Source of the DNA: Candidatus Latescibacterota bacterium
GTDB taxonomy: Bacteria > Latescibacterota > UBA2968 > UBA8231
Direction: 5' to 3'
NCBI GenBank assembly: GCA_022826515.1
Contig: JAJDUT010000114.1
Location: 5,827-69,826, forward strand
DNA: 64,000 nt
The position numbers and the translations under genes were made by a program. The notes beneath the pieces are model-generated. The model saw only the letters and a program-made list of their open reading frames with translations. It had not been told where the DNA came from and did not search any database. Positions 44,844 through 54,870 of this stretch are shown one piece after another. How positions within the stretch are numbered: position 1 is the stretch's first letter; the number at the start of each line of letters is the position of its first letter.

Positions 44844-46232
44844 TCAACGGCAGCAACGGAAGCCGAGGAGGGGCTGCTCGTAGGTTTGCAGGGGCGAGTC
44901 GGCCATGATTTCCGCTAAGACTTCTAAATCATAGGGGTCTTGGCCTTCGGTGGATAGGGTGCTGACGAGGGTTGCGCCGTCGCAAGCACCGTTCGCAAAT
45001 ACGCTGCTTGCGACCACGTACACCGCGAGGTCGCCGGTGTCGTCGATAGCGGCGACCCATTCGTCTATGTTGCCGGTCAAGTCAAAGACGCCGGTCGCGC
45101 TGCCGCAGTTGGGAAACGAGCCGGAAGGCGCGAGTTGGGTGGTTGGGTCGCTACTGAATTGGGAAAAGGCCGAACCCGGCACGTTGCAGAAGCGTACGCC
45201 AAAGTGGTCGCGGCTGTCGTAGGCAGCTAAATCATCGATCGAAGAAAAGCGCCGCGTTTGGCCAGCTTGGCAAGCGGCGGTCCACTCGTCCGGGCTACAC
45301 AGGCGCTTGCCCTCGGCCGCGCACAGGCGTGCTGCTTGGAAAAACGAAGCGGACTGCGGCCGCTCGCCTCTGGCGTTGGGATACTCGTATGCGTCTATCT
45401 CGTATTCTTGACCCGTTGGCAGGACTAGATGCCCTGTGCCGCCAGTTGGCAGAGGCGGCACAATGGAAACGTGGACGGCGATTTCGCGCTCGGTGTTTGC
45501 TGCACCATCACTGGCGGTAACGCGCAGTTTGTGGCTGCCGGGAAAAAAGGCGACGACGGTAGCGCGCGAGCCGATTTGTCGCCCGGTTTCCTCGTCGCGG
45601 ATGGCCTCCTCTGACCAGATGCTAAGGCTGTCCCCGGCCATCGGCTCCCAGTGGTATTCAAGCTGGTCGCCGTCAGGATCGCTGCCAAATGCGTCGATAA
45701 CTAGCTGCGGTGCGCTAAACGCGCTGGTCGCGTCGGCGGTTACTTCCAGCAGGGGTTCGCGCTGCACGACCTCCACGAGGAAGTTTTCGATCAGCACCCG
45801 AGCGTCTTCCGCGCAGCGCTGGCGGTCGGCTATATCGGGTACGGCAAGAGAATTGCAATTGCGGTCGGTTACGAGGACCTGCACGACAAATTGCTCACTG
45901 GAGCCGGTGATGGTTTGAGGAGCGAACCAAGAGTTGGTCTCTTGGGCCTGCAGATCGCGGAAGCTGCCTCCGGCTGGAGCTCGCCACTCGTAGAACACAG
46001 GGTCATCGTCCTCGTCGGCTGCGCGGACCTCAAAGCGAACCTCGCCGCCGCGTTGGACCCGACAGACAGCATCCGCGCTATTGATCAGGGTGTCTAGGGA
46101 AGCTGCACCCGGCGACTGGCAGGTCATCCGCGCCAAGTGTACGGTCGGGGGATCGTTGGGGAGGTTGTCGTGGAGCAAGCTACAGGCACCAAGGACGAGG
46201 AATGGGGCTACGAGGCACCAACCGAGGTTCAT
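44844..46232 (-). CDS. Lipoprotein with Ig/PKD-like domains and a C-terminal FGE-sulfatase-like domain
   Basis: A 462-residue putative lipoprotein (FLVLGACS lipobox, Cys17). Residues about 50-270 resemble PKD/cadherin-like repeats (VRAADEDDDPVFYEWRAP, AFGSDPDGDQLEYHWEP, LRVTASDGAANTEREIAVH). Residues about 285-462 resemble a formylglycine-generating-enzyme-type fold (IDAYEYPNARGERPQSASFFQAARLCAAEGKRL, in two parts; DLTGNIDEWVA; GFRCCR at the end). The usual RGGSW-type segment is replaced by SSVFANGACDG, so it is probably a binding rather than catalytic member. It overlaps the parB stop by ATGA, an unexpected place for a surface protein. Confidence 0.7.
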   Translation of the reverse strand: MNLGWCLVAPFLVLGACSLLHDNLPNDPPTVHLARMTCQSPGAASLDTLINSADAVCRVQRGGEVRFEVRAADEDDDPVFYEWRAPAGGSFRDLQAQETNSWFAPQTITGSSEQFVVQVLVTDRNCNSLAVPDIADRQRCAEDARVLIENFLVEVVQREPLLEVTADATSAFSAPQLVIDAFGSDPDGDQLEYHWEPMAGDSLSIWSEEAIRDEETGRQIGSRATVVAFFPGSHKLRVTASDGAANTEREIAVHVSIVPPLPTGGTGHLVLPTGQEYEIDAYEYPNARGERPQSASFFQAARLCAAEGKRLCSPDEWTAACQAGQTRRFSSIDDLAAYDSRDHFGVRFCNVPGSAFSQFSSDPTTQLAPSGSFPNCGSATGVFDLTGNIDEWVAAIDDTGDLAVYVVASSVFANGACDGATLVSTLSTEGQDPYDLEVLAEIMADSPLQTYEQPLLGFRCCR

Positions 46233-47104
46233 TCGCCTTCGATCATCAGGTCGAGTAGCCGCTCTAGATCCCCATCGTTGTAGAATTCGACCTCGATCTT
46301 GCCCTTGTTTGACCCAGTGCGACGGATGTTGACCGCTGTGCCGTAGCGGTGCTGCAATCGGTCCTCATAGTCGCGGATGTGGGGGTCATTGGGGACTTCT
46401 TTGGGAGACTTCTTTTTCTTGCGGCCCACGCGTTGATTGGCGACCGCTTTTTCGACCTCGCGGACGGCCATTTTCTCCTCGACTGCGCGGCGGGCCAGCG
46501 CGAGCCGGTCTTCGTCTTCTTCGAGGCCGAGCAGGGCGCGGGCGTGTCCCATCTGCAATTGGCCGCGGCGCAAAAATTCTTGGACCTCATGTGGTAATTG
46601 CAACAGCCTGAGGAGATTGGTCACGGTCGAGCGATTTTTCCCCACCTTGCGGGCGACTTCCTCTTGGGTGAGGAAGCACTTGTCGGTCAGGGAGCGGTAG
46701 CCTTCGGCCTCTTCGATGGGGGTCAGGTTTTCGCGCTGGATGTTCTCGATCAGCGACAGCTCCATCAAGTCTTGCTGGGACTCGATTTCGTGGACGATCG
46801 CTGGTATTTCTTGGATTCCCGCCTTCTTGGTAGCCCGCCAGCGGCGCTCGCCAGCGATAATCTGGTAGCTCTGGCCGATGCGGTTGACGGTGATGGGCTG
46901 GATGACGCCTTTCTCTTGGATCGAGTGCATCAGCTCGTCGATGCTCTCCTCGTCGAACTCAGTGCGAGCTTGATAGGGATTGGGCTCGATCTCATCGACG
47001 TCGATATAGAAGATCTGGCGCGAGGCGTCGGCTTGGCCGCTAGGTTCGGCATATTCCGGGATGAGGGCGCTGATGCCCTTGCCGAGGACCGGCTTCTTAC
47101 CCAT
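46229..47104 (-). CDS. parB: Chromosome-partitioning protein ParB
   Basis: A CTP-dependent clamp that loads at parS and helps segregate the origin. The 291-residue protein has [20 protein letters not shown], the CTP-binding [29 protein letters not shown], the helix-turn-helix [33 protein letters not shown] and a C-terminal dimerisation segment. It overlaps parA by 8 bases. No parS-like palindrome was noticed in the window. Confidence 0.95.
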   Translation of the reverse strand: MGKKPVLGKGISALIPEYAEPSGQADASRQIFYIDVDEIEPNPYQARTEFDEESIDELMHSIQEKGVIQPITVNRIGQSYQIIAGERRWRATKKAGIQEIPAIVHEIESQQDLMELSLIENIQRENLTPIEEAEGYRSLTDKCFLTQEEVARKVGKNRSTVTNLLRLLQLPHEVQEFLRRGQLQMGHARALLGLEEDEDRLALARRAVEEKMAVREVEKAVANQRVGRKKKKSPKEVPNDPHIRDYEDRLQHRYGTAVNIRRTGSNKGKIEVEFYNDGDLERLLDLMIEGE

Positions 47105-47864
47105 GGTCGATCACTTCTCCTGCGAGGCTCATGTAATCCTGAGATCCCTGCGACAAAATGTCGTAGAGTACGATGGGTTGGCCGTGGCTAGGGGCCTCGG
47201 CCAGACGCACGTTGCGGCTGATAGAGGTCTTGTAAACCTTGTTGCCGAAATAGGACTTGACTTCTGAAGATACTTGGCGCGATAGGTTCAAGCGTCCGTC
47301 GAACATGGTGAGTAGGACGCCAGCGATCTGGAGCTTGGGATTGAGATGGCGTTGGATCTGGCGCACGGTGTTGAGCAGTCGGCCAAGGCCCTCTAGCGCG
47401 TAGTACTCGCACTGAATGGGTATCATCACCGAGTCGGCCGCGGTCAGGGCGTTGATAGTCAACAGCCCCAAAGAGGGCGGACAATCGAGAATGATATAGG
47501 CATATTGGTCGCGGACTTGGTTGAGCAGCCCGTCCAACTTTTGCTCGCGCGCGATCATGTTGACCATCTCGACCTCGGCACCCGTCAGGTTGATGTGCGA
47601 GGGAATCAAGGACAGGTAGGGTATCTTGGTCTCGTAGGTAACGGCCGCGGTTTCTTTTTGCCCGATCAGCGCGTGGTAGATATTGGCCGGTTCGATCTCC
47701 TCGCTGTTTTGAAAGCCACAGCCGGAGGTGGCGTTGGCCTGCGGATCCATGTCGATGAGCAAGGTCTTTTGTTCGGCCACAGCCAAACTAGCTGCCAAAT
47801 TGACGGCCGTGGTGGTCTTGCCGACCCCTCCTTTTTGATTGGATATGGCGATGACCCGGCCCAT
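47097..47864 (-). CDS. parA: Chromosome-partitioning ATPase ParA/Soj
   Basis: A Walker-type ATPase that forms gradients on the nucleoid and moves ParB-parS complexes. The 255-residue protein has the deviant Walker [28 protein letters not shown] and the Walker B region [18 protein letters not shown], without an N-terminal DNA-binding extension, so it is the chromosomal type. It starts 9 bases after the ppdK stop, which makes it a likely downstream gene of that operon rather than being next to rsmG/mnmG as in many bacteria. Confidence 0.95.
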   Translation of the reverse strand: MGRVIAISNQKGGVGKTTTAVNLAASLAVAEQKTLLIDMDPQANATSGCGFQNSEEIEPANIYHALIGQKETAAVTYETKIPYLSLIPSHINLTGAEVEMVNMIAREQKLDGLLNQVRDQYAYIILDCPPSLGLLTINALTAADSVMIPIQCEYYALEGLGRLLNTVRQIQRHLNPKLQIAGVLLTMFDGRLNLSRQVSSEVKSYFGNKVYKTSISRNVRLAEAPSHGQPIVLYDILSQGSQDYMSLAGEVIDHG

Positions 47865-47873
47865 GAAAGAATC

Positions 47874-50504
47874 TCACTCGGCAAGGGCGGCTTGGGCGGC
47901 CGCCAAGCGGGCGATAGGTACCCGGTAGGGGGAACAGGATACGTAATCGAGGCCGACCTCGTGGCAAAAGCCCACCGAACTGGGGTCGCCGCCGTGTTCG
48001 CCGCAGATGCCCACCTTGAGCTGGGGACGGGCACGGCGGCCCCGCTCGGTGCCGAGGCGCACGAGCTGGCCGGTGCCCTCTTGATCGAGACTTTGGAACG
48101 GATCGTCGGCGAGAATGCCTTGGGCTACGTATTCGGGCAGGAACTTGCCCGCGTCGTCGCGGCTGTAGCCAAAGGTAAGCTGGGTTAGATCGTTGGTGCC
48201 AAAGCTGAAAAACTCAGCTTGCTCGGCGATTTGGTCGGCGAGAAGGGCGGCGCGGGGAATTTCGATCATGGTGCCTACTAGATATTCGATAGTGCCCCCG
48301 ACGGCCACGGCGACGCGGTCAACCATAGCTTTTAGGTCGCTAAACTCGCGCTCGGTTCCCACGAGGGGGATCATGATTTCGGGCAGGGGATTAACGCCCT
48401 TGGCTCGCACGTTGACCGCGGCCTCGAAAATGGCCTCGACCTGCATCTCGTAGATTTCCGGGTAGGTGATTCCCAAGCGACATCCGCGATGCCCCAGCAT
48501 GGGGTTGAACTCGTGCAGGGAGGTGATTTTGGCCTCGATCTGGCTTAGCGGGACGCCCATTTCCTCGGCCATTTGTTGTTGTTGGGCAGGCTCGTGCGGC
48601 AAAAACTCGTGCAGCGGCGGGTCTAGCAGGCGGATGGTTACGGGCAGGCCGTTCATGGCGGTGAAAATGCCTTCAAAATCGAGCCGCTGTATGGGCTTGA
48701 GTTTGGCTAGAGCTTGGCGTCGCCCGGCCTCGTCGCTGGCGAGGATCATCTCGCGCACGGCCACGATGCGGTCGCCCTCAAAGAACATGTGCTCAGTGCG
48801 GCACAGGCCGATGCCTTCAGCACCGAAATTGCGGGCCACTTCTGAGTCGTGCGGCGTGTCGGCGTTGGTGCGCACGGCCAGTCGGCGCTTGCCGTCGGCC
48901 CAACCCATCATGGTGTCAAACGACGCCGAGAAACTCGGCTCCACCGTGGGCACTTGGCCCAGCATGACTTGGCCGGACGAGCCATCGATGGATATCCAGT
49001 CGCCCTTTTTGACGGTCTTGCCGTTGGCGGTAAACAATTCCTGGTGATAATCGATTGCTATGGACTCGCAGCCGGCCACGCAGCACTTGCCCATGCCGCG
49101 CGCGACTAGGGCGGCATGAGAGGACGCGCCCCCGCGTGCCGTGAGAATGCCTTGGGCGGCGTCCATGCCGCCGATGTCTTCGGGCGAAGTCTCTTGGCGC
49201 ACCAAGATGACCTGCTGACCTTCGGCCGCTTGTGTTTCGGCCTCTGCGGAGTTGAAGACGACTTGGCCGGTCGCCGCCCCGGGTGAAGCGGGCAGCCCCT
49301 CGGCAATGACGTCCTTGGGGCTCGCGTCGTCGAATGTTGGGTGCAGGAGTTGGTCGAGTTGATCCGGAGTGACGCGCAGGAGGGCTTCCTCTTGTGAAAT
49401 CAACCCCTCGGCGGCCATATCTACGGCGATTTGGACCGCCGCCGCTCCAGTGCGCTTACCGTTGCGGGTTTGCAGCATCCACAATTTGCCCTTCTGGACC
49501 GTGAACTCCACATCCTGCATGTCGCGGTAGTGCGGCTCTAGCTGGTCGCAGATCGCTTGGAACTGCTCGTACACTTGCGGCATTTGGCCGCTGAGTTCGG
49601 ACAGCGGCTCGGGTGTGCGGGTACCAGCGACCACATCTTCGCCTTGGGCGTTGATGAGGAATTCGCCGTATAGGTGCTTCTCGCCAGTGGAGGGGTTGCG
49701 CGTGAAGGCCACGCCCGTGGCGCAGTCGTCACCCATGTTGCCGTACACCATGGACTGGACGTTGACGGCCGTGCCCCAATCGTGGGGGATGCCTTCGATT
49801 TCGCGGTAGCGGATGGCGCGCTGGCCCTGCCAAGAGCCGAAGACCGCGCCGATGGCATTCCACAACTGCTCGTGGGGGTCTTCGGGGAATTCGCGGTCGA
49901 GCCGCTTGGCGATCTCAGCCTTAAACTCGGCGACCAATTCGCGCAGATCTTCGGCGCTCAGCTCGCTGTCGAGCGCGACCCCACGGGCGTGCTTTTTCGC
50001 GTCGAGCAGGGCCTCGAAAGGGTCTGTTTCCTTTTCGTCTTCGGGCCGCAAGCCCATGACCACGTCGCCGTACATCTGCACGAAGCGGCGGTACACGTCG
50101 TAGCAAAAGCGCGGATCGCCCGATTGTTCGATAAGCCCTTGGACGATCGCGTCGTTGAGGCCGAGGTTGAGCACGGTCTCCATCATGCCGGGCATGGACA
50201 CTCTGGCTCCGGAGCGCACGGAGAGCAAGAGCGGGTTGGCCGCGTCGCCAAAGCGCATGTCCATGGTTTTTTCGACTTCGGCAATGGCGCGTTCTACTTG
50301 GTCTTTGAGTTCGCTGGGATACGTTTGGTCGTGGTTGTAGTAATAGGTGCAAACTTCGGTGGTGATGGTAAAACCGGCTGGGACGGGCAGGCCGAGCTGG
50401 GCCATTTCGGCGAGGTTGGCGCCTTTGCCGCCGAGCAGGTTGCGCATTTCCTTGTCGCCTTCGGATTGAGAAGTGCCAAACAGATATACGTACTTTTCCG
50501 TCAT
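47874..50504 (-). CDS. ppdK: Pyruvate, phosphate dikinase
   Basis: Interconverts pyruvate, ATP and phosphate with PEP, AMP and pyrophosphate. The 876-residue protein starts VYLFGTSQSEG...RNLLGGKGANLAEMAQLGLPVPAGF, has the phosphohistidine region GGASSHAALVARGMGK (H463) and the C-terminal PEP site (EIMIPLVGTEREF, FSFGTNDLTQLTFGYSRDD, GICGEHGGDP, SCSPYRVPIARLAAAQAAL). Full length. It is the first gene of the run to mobA; a candidate promoter and a leader of about 150 bases precede it. Confidence 0.96.
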   Translation of the reverse strand: MTEKYVYLFGTSQSEGDKEMRNLLGGKGANLAEMAQLGLPVPAGFTITTEVCTYYYNHDQTYPSELKDQVERAIAEVEKTMDMRFGDAANPLLLSVRSGARVSMPGMMETVLNLGLNDAIVQGLIEQSGDPRFCYDVYRRFVQMYGDVVMGLRPEDEKETDPFEALLDAKKHARGVALDSELSAEDLRELVAEFKAEIAKRLDREFPEDPHEQLWNAIGAVFGSWQGQRAIRYREIEGIPHDWGTAVNVQSMVYGNMGDDCATGVAFTRNPSTGEKHLYGEFLINAQGEDVVAGTRTPEPLSELSGQMPQVYEQFQAICDQLEPHYRDMQDVEFTVQKGKLWMLQTRNGKRTGAAAVQIAVDMAAEGLISQEEALLRVTPDQLDQLLHPTFDDASPKDVIAEGLPASPGAATGQVVFNSAEAETQAAEGQQVILVRQETSPEDIGGMDAAQGILTARGGASSHAALVARGMGKCCVAGCESIAIDYHQELFTANGKTVKKGDWISIDGSSGQVMLGQVPTVEPSFSASFDTMMGWADGKRRLAVRTNADTPHDSEVARNFGAEGIGLCRTEHMFFEGDRIVAVREMILASDEAGRRQALAKLKPIQRLDFEGIFTAMNGLPVTIRLLDPPLHEFLPHEPAQQQQMAEEMGVPLSQIEAKITSLHEFNPMLGHRGCRLGITYPEIYEMQVEAIFEAAVNVRAKGVNPLPEIMIPLVGTEREFSDLKAMVDRVAVAVGGTIEYLVGTMIEIPRAALLADQIAEQAEFFSFGTNDLTQLTFGYSRDDAGKFLPEYVAQGILADDPFQSLDQEGTGQLVRLGTERGRRARPQLKVGICGEHGGDPSSVGFCHEVGLDYVSCSPYRVPIARLAAAQAALAE

Positions 50505-50670
50505 TTCTTTCCTATTCTATGCTAATGCGTTTTGAATTGAGAGGGCATCTCGGCCTTGACAGCCTTTGCCGCTGAGTTTGAAAAGGGGGCGAATTTGGAT
50601 GTTGGGAAGAGTCCAAGGGTCGAACATGATCGGTGCTTCGAGGAACGGCCTCGCAGGGCTGAAAAGGCTG

Positions 50671-50699
50671 AATATATCCCAAAGGAGAGGTTCGTGCAA
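50671..50699 (-). promoter_or_regulatory. Candidate promoter of the ppdK operon
   Basis: On the minus strand TTGCAC (50694-50699), 17 bases, TATATT (50671-50676). It lies directly after the stop of the upstream oxidoreductase gene and would give a leader of roughly 150 bases (50505-about 50664). No convincing ORF or known riboswitch was recognised in the leader. Confidence 0.45.
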
Positions 50700-50702
50700 G
50701 CA

Positions 50703-51722
50703 TTACCCCCACACTTGCTCCCACCGCTGGCTGGTGGCCGAGCGATAGAGGGCCAAGGCCGTGCGCAGCTCGCCGAGGGCGTGTTCCGGCGGAGCGTCCG
50801 GGGCTTTGCCGTCGAGGACGGCGGCGGCAAAATCGGCTAGCTCTGGCCCAAAGGATTCGGTGTAGCCCGGGCTGGCAAAAAGCCGTTTACCGTCGGGATG
50901 GTCTGCGTCCCACAGATAGAGTTCGGCCCCGTCGAGCGCGGCGTTGATGGTCAACTCGCCCTTAGTGCCGGTAATGCGCCACCAAGGATCGGGGGCAAAG
51001 ACCGTGTCGATCATCATGGCGTCGAAGATGGCGGTTTTGCCCGAGTCAAAGCGGAACAGCGCGCGGGCGAGGGACTCGCCTTCCATCTGCGCGAGCGGGT
51101 GCCCCAGCACGCCGACCACCTCTTTGATTTCCCCCATCCACATGCGCAAGGGCCGGATCCAGTGCGAGCCACCGTCGATGGCGATGCCGCCGCCGGTGCG
51201 TCCCTTTTCGTAGCGCCAGGGCCGCTCTTCTTTGAACCAATAGTCGTCAAAAGGATAGACAAAGGCCGCGCGGGCGGTGATGATCTCGCCGATGGCCCCG
51301 GCCGCAAGGTGCTTTTGGGCCTCGACGATTTCGGGCCAGTACTGGCTGTTTTCGGCGACCATGAAGACGCTTGGGGCCGCGTTGGCCGCGGCGAGAATGC
51401 GGTTGCAGGCGTCGAGGGTGGGGGCCATGGGCTTTTCCAACAGCATGTGCTTGCCAGCGGCAAAGCACTGGAGGGCGATGGATTCGTGTAGGTCGTGGGG
51501 CAACATGATGTCAACGGCGTCGAAGTCGCCTTTGGCGAGCGCTTCGTCGAGCGAGGTAAAAGCCTGCCCGCCGGTTTCAGCGGCGTAGGCTTGGGCTTTG
51601 GATTCGTCGAGATCGACTAACGCGGTGACGTCGATGCGGGGGGCGTGGCCTTTGATGCCGTCGAGGTGAAAACGGGCGATGGCACCGCAGCCAACAAAGG
51701 CGAGCTTGAGTTTGTCCGGCAT
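50703..51722 (-). CDS. Gfo/Idh/MocA family NAD(P)-dependent oxidoreductase
   Basis: A 339-residue dehydrogenase, probably of a sugar, inositol or related polyol. From the ATG at 51722 it has the Rossmann start LAFVGCGAIARFHLDGIKG, DAVDIMLPHDLHESIALQC, the catalytic-site EKPMAPTLDAC, and in the C-terminal half GRTGGGIAIDGGSHWIRPLR containing the family's DxxxH pattern. The open frame extends to 51791, but the Rossmann fold fixes this start. It is divergent from the TonB receptor. The substrate is not evident. Confidence 0.88.
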   Translation of the reverse strand: MPDKLKLAFVGCGAIARFHLDGIKGHAPRIDVTALVDLDESKAQAYAAETGGQAFTSLDEALAKGDFDAVDIMLPHDLHESIALQCFAAGKHMLLEKPMAPTLDACNRILAAANAAPSVFMVAENSQYWPEIVEAQKHLAAGAIGEIITARAAFVYPFDDYWFKEERPWRYEKGRTGGGIAIDGGSHWIRPLRMWMGEIKEVVGVLGHPLAQMEGESLARALFRFDSGKTAIFDAMMIDTVFAPDPWWRITGTKGELTINAALDGAELYLWDADHPDGKRLFASPGYTESFGPELADFAAAVLDGKAPDAPPEHALGELRTALALYRSATSQRWEQVWG

Positions 51723-51979
51723 GGAATAAGTCTCCGATAGCATAGGTGAATTAGGGCTGGAAAAATACGCAATGGAGGCACGGAAAATCAATAGAGAGGG
51801 CGAGTTCTGTAGCGGAGAAGGGATGGGAAGGAAAGATAGACCGCGCTATCGCTAGGCGACGAAATTCCCAAAGAAATAATTTGCCTTTGCGCGGCAACGC
51901 GCTACGAGGTTACTTATTGGGTAGCGGTAGTGGGATCGGGTGCTTGGGGTAAATTGGGGCCCAAAATAAGGAGCTAGCC
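51723..51979. other. Divergent intergenic region between oxidoreductase and TonB receptor genes
   Basis: 257 bases with no coding signal. It contains TTGGGGCCCAA, a short palindrome just before AAGGAG, the ribosome site of the receptor gene. No clear pair of promoter hexamers was found in either direction. Confidence 0.5.
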
Positions 51980-54853
51980 ATGAAGTACAAATTGCTTTTA
52001 AGCACTCTCGTGCTGTGGGCGGGCGTCGCCTTCGCGGAGGAAGGAGTGCTTTCCGGCGTCGTGATGGGGCCGGAGGGCGAACAGATCCCGGGTGCTAACG
52101 TCGTCCTCATCGGCGACCTGCTTACGGGTGGCAAGATCGGCACGGCTACCGACGAAGACGGTCGCTTTCGCTTGGAGGAGCTGCCGGTCGGCGAGTATCA
52201 GCTCAGCGTTACGCATATTGGCTATCGGGTCCTAACGCGAGAAGGCGTTGGCATCGTCGCTGGCGAACAGGAGCTGATGCTAACGCTGGAGACGGGGATC
52301 ATCTTCCTCGACCAGAACGTAGTCTCGGCCTCGCGGCGGCAGGAAAAAGTCCTCGAAGCCCCGGCCTCGGTGGCGATAGTTGAAGCCGCGGAGATCCGCA
52401 ATCGGCCGGTGCTCAGCGTGGCCGAACACATCCGCGACCTGCCGGGGGTGGATTTTTCCCAGACTGGCTTGGCGCAGAGCAATGTGGTGGTGCGGGGCTT
52501 TAACAATGTTTTTTCGGGTGCCCTGCTGACGCTGACCGACAATCGCATCGCCCGCGTTCCCTCGCTACGGTTGAATGCGTACAACTTCATTCCGGTGACC
52601 AACGACGACATCGAGCGCATTGAGGTGGTGTTGGGGCCGGGGTCGGCACTCTACGGCCCCAATAGCGCCAGCGGCGTGATGCACATCATCACCCGCTCGC
52701 CGTTCAACTCGGCGGGGACCAATGTCAACGTGGGCTTAGGCGAGCGGAGTGTGCGCAAGGTCGGTATGCGCCACGCTGGGGCTGCTAGCGACCGCCTCGG
52801 CTACAAGGTCTCGGCCCAGTACTATACGGGAATGGACTGGGAATACGAAGACCCGGCAGAGGTGCAGGCTAGGGCCGCCAATCCAGCCATTCCACCGCGC
52901 AGTTTTGACATTGAACGCCAGAGTGCCGAAGCCCGCTTGGACTACAAGGCTTCGGACGACTTGACGGCCATTTTGGCCGCCGGATACAACAAAGCCGACC
53001 AGATCGAGTTGACCGGCTTAGGGGCCGGCCAAGCCCAAGACTGGGCGTATAACTACGTCCAGTTGCGCCTGCTGTACAAGAATTGGTTCGCCCAAGTTTT
53101 TCAGAATGGGAGCAATGCCGGCGACACCTTTCTGCTGCGCGATGGCAATCCCATCGTCGATAACTCCAAGCTGACCGCGTTTCAGCTCCAGCACTCGGTG
53201 GCCTTGGGGGGGCGGCAGCGCTTTACCTACGGCGTTGATGTGCTGCTGACGCGGCCCGATACCGAGGAGACCATCAACGGCGGCAATGAAGACCAAGATT
53301 CGATCGACGAGTTCGGAGTCTATATGCAGAGCGAGACAGCCCTGAGCGAAGTGCTCGATTTAGTAGTGGCCCTGCGCTACGACGACCACAATCGCATTCC
53401 CGAAGGCGAAATCTCGCCGCGCGCCGGGCTGGTTTTCAAGCCTCAGGAGACCCAGATTTTGCGGCTGACGTACAACCGCGCCTTTGCGACCCCGTCGAGC
53501 AATAACCTCTATTTGGACATCCGCTCGGCCCAAGATCCGTTCGGCATTGGCGCGGCGTTTGCGCCGGTGCTGGGCTTTGCGCCGGCGATAGATATCCGGG
53601 CGCAAGGGACCTACCGCGAGGATATGGGCGGCGGCTGGACTTTTGCTCGCTCGGGCAATGGTCGGCCGCAGTTTCGCTCGTCTTTTGCGCCGGTGGCGGG
53701 GATGGATCCGACCGACTTCATCGACTTGGGGGATCCGGTCTTTACCAATGTGATGTGGGGGCTAGGGCGCAGCGGGGTGTTGAGCGCACTCGATACAGAG
53801 CTTTTTATGGGGCTGGCGACAACCCAGATAGGGATATTGCAAGAGCTAGACCGAGCAGCGGCAGAGGTGGCCGCCCAGCAGCTATTGGGCGGGTTAGATG
53901 CGCTGGTGCCCGCACAACTGACGGGATTGGACAACGCCCTACTCATGCTCAACCTCGAGAAGGTGGCGGCTGGCGATCCGGCTCCCTTTGATCCGGTCGC
54001 CGATGTTATCGACGTGCCGCTGACCCGCTCTACTACTACCGAGACCTTTGAATTGGGCTACAAGGGGATAGTCGGCGAGAAGCTGGTGGTGGCGGCTGAC
54101 CTATATCACACCCGGATCCAAGATTTTGTCTCTCCGATTCAGGTGCAGACGCCCAATGTCTTCCTAGATCCGGCTAGCCTCGGAGCGGCGCTAGGTGCTA
54201 GCATTGGCGAGGCGCTGGCCTCGGATGCAGAGTTGGCCGCGGCGGTCGCCCCGCTCGACAATATGCAGGTACCGGGCACCTTATCTGGCAACGGCAATGG
54301 CTCGCCGGTTGATGAAATTGTCACGTTGTTTGCCAGCGGGGCCGCGGGCATACCGTTTGGCACGGTTACGCCGGAGCAGGCCTTTGAGCCGACGGCGGTG
54401 ATGTTGACCTATCGCAATTTCGGCGAGATCTCTCTTAACGGCTTGGATGTGAACTTGGCCTATTTCCCGAGCGACCAATGGTCGCTAACGGGCAGCTACT
54501 CTTATGTCGATCAGACTTTATTCAAGAACGTCGATGGCATCGCCGACATAGCGCTCAATGCGCCGGGTAACAAGCTCAAGGTGGGAACGTCCTATACCTT
54601 CGACCAAGAGCAATTAACCCTAGGGGCGCAGTGGCGCTATGTGGGGGCGTTTCGCCAAGAGTCGGGCGTGTTCGTCGGGGATGTGGAAGCGTACTCGCTG
54701 CTCGATTTGAACGCCAGTTGTCTGCTGCCGTTCGGAAGCAACCTGCGGCTCGGGGTGGATGTTTCCAACGCGCTCGACAACAAGCACCGGACCTTTATTG
54801 GGGCACCGGAGATCGGTCGCTTGGTCTTTGGGCAATTGGGCGTGGCGTTTTAA
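51980..54853 (+). CDS. TonB-dependent outer-membrane receptor with carboxypeptidase-regulatory-like domain
   Basis: A 957-residue outer-membrane transporter energised by TonB. A signal peptide (LLSTLVLWAGVAFA) is followed by a CarboxypepD_reg-like domain (residues about 22-108: LSGVVMGPEGEQIPGANVVL ... YQLSVTHIGYRVL), the plug (KVLEAPASVAIVEAAEI, VRGFNNVFSGALLT, VEVVLGPGSALYGPNSASGV in part as IERIEVVLGPGSALYG), and the barrel, ending in a strand with a C-terminal Phe (LVFGQLGVAF). The architecture is that of FCB-type SusC-like or siderophore receptors, but there is no SusD partner adjacent. The transported compound is unknown. A strong terminator follows. Confidence 0.92.
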   Translation: MKYKLLLSTLVLWAGVAFAEEGVLSGVVMGPEGEQIPGANVVLIGDLLTGGKIGTATDEDGRFRLEELPVGEYQLSVTHIGYRVLTREGVGIVAGEQELMLTLETGIIFLDQNVVSASRRQEKVLEAPASVAIVEAAEIRNRPVLSVAEHIRDLPGVDFSQTGLAQSNVVVRGFNNVFSGALLTLTDNRIARVPSLRLNAYNFIPVTNDDIERIEVVLGPGSALYGPNSASGVMHIITRSPFNSAGTNVNVGLGERSVRKVGMRHAGAASDRLGYKVSAQYYTGMDWEYEDPAEVQARAANPAIPPRSFDIERQSAEARLDYKASDDLTAILAAGYNKADQIELTGLGAGQAQDWAYNYVQLRLLYKNWFAQVFQNGSNAGDTFLLRDGNPIVDNSKLTAFQLQHSVALGGRQRFTYGVDVLLTRPDTEETINGGNEDQDSIDEFGVYMQSETALSEVLDLVVALRYDDHNRIPEGEISPRAGLVFKPQETQILRLTYNRAFATPSSNNLYLDIRSAQDPFGIGAAFAPVLGFAPAIDIRAQGTYREDMGGGWTFARSGNGRPQFRSSFAPVAGMDPTDFIDLGDPVFTNVMWGLGRSGVLSALDTELFMGLATTQIGILQELDRAAAEVAAQQLLGGLDALVPAQLTGLDNALLMLNLEKVAAGDPAPFDPVADVIDVPLTRSTTTETFELGYKGIVGEKLVVAADLYHTRIQDFVSPIQVQTPNVFLDPASLGAALGASIGEALASDAELAAAVAPLDNMQVPGTLSGNGNGSPVDEIVTLFASGAAGIPFGTVTPEQAFEPTAVMLTYRNFGEISLNGLDVNLAYFPSDQWSLTGSYSYVDQTLFKNVDGIADIALNAPGNKLKVGTSYTFDQEQLTLGAQWRYVGAFRQESGVFVGDVEAYSLLDLNASCLLPFGSNLRLGVDVSNALDNKHRTFIGAPEIGRLVFGQLGVAF

Positions 54854-54870
54854 GGAAGGATACAGAAGGC

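Noticed and set aside
46229..47864. A parS site near parAB
   Set aside because: No TGTTTCACGTGAAACA-like palindrome was noticed around these genes or elsewhere in the window; a computed scan would be needed to be certain.
50512..50840. Open frames on both strands in the gap before ppdK
   Set aside because: They run into the 3' end of the oxidoreductase gene or overlap each other, and no family features are visible.
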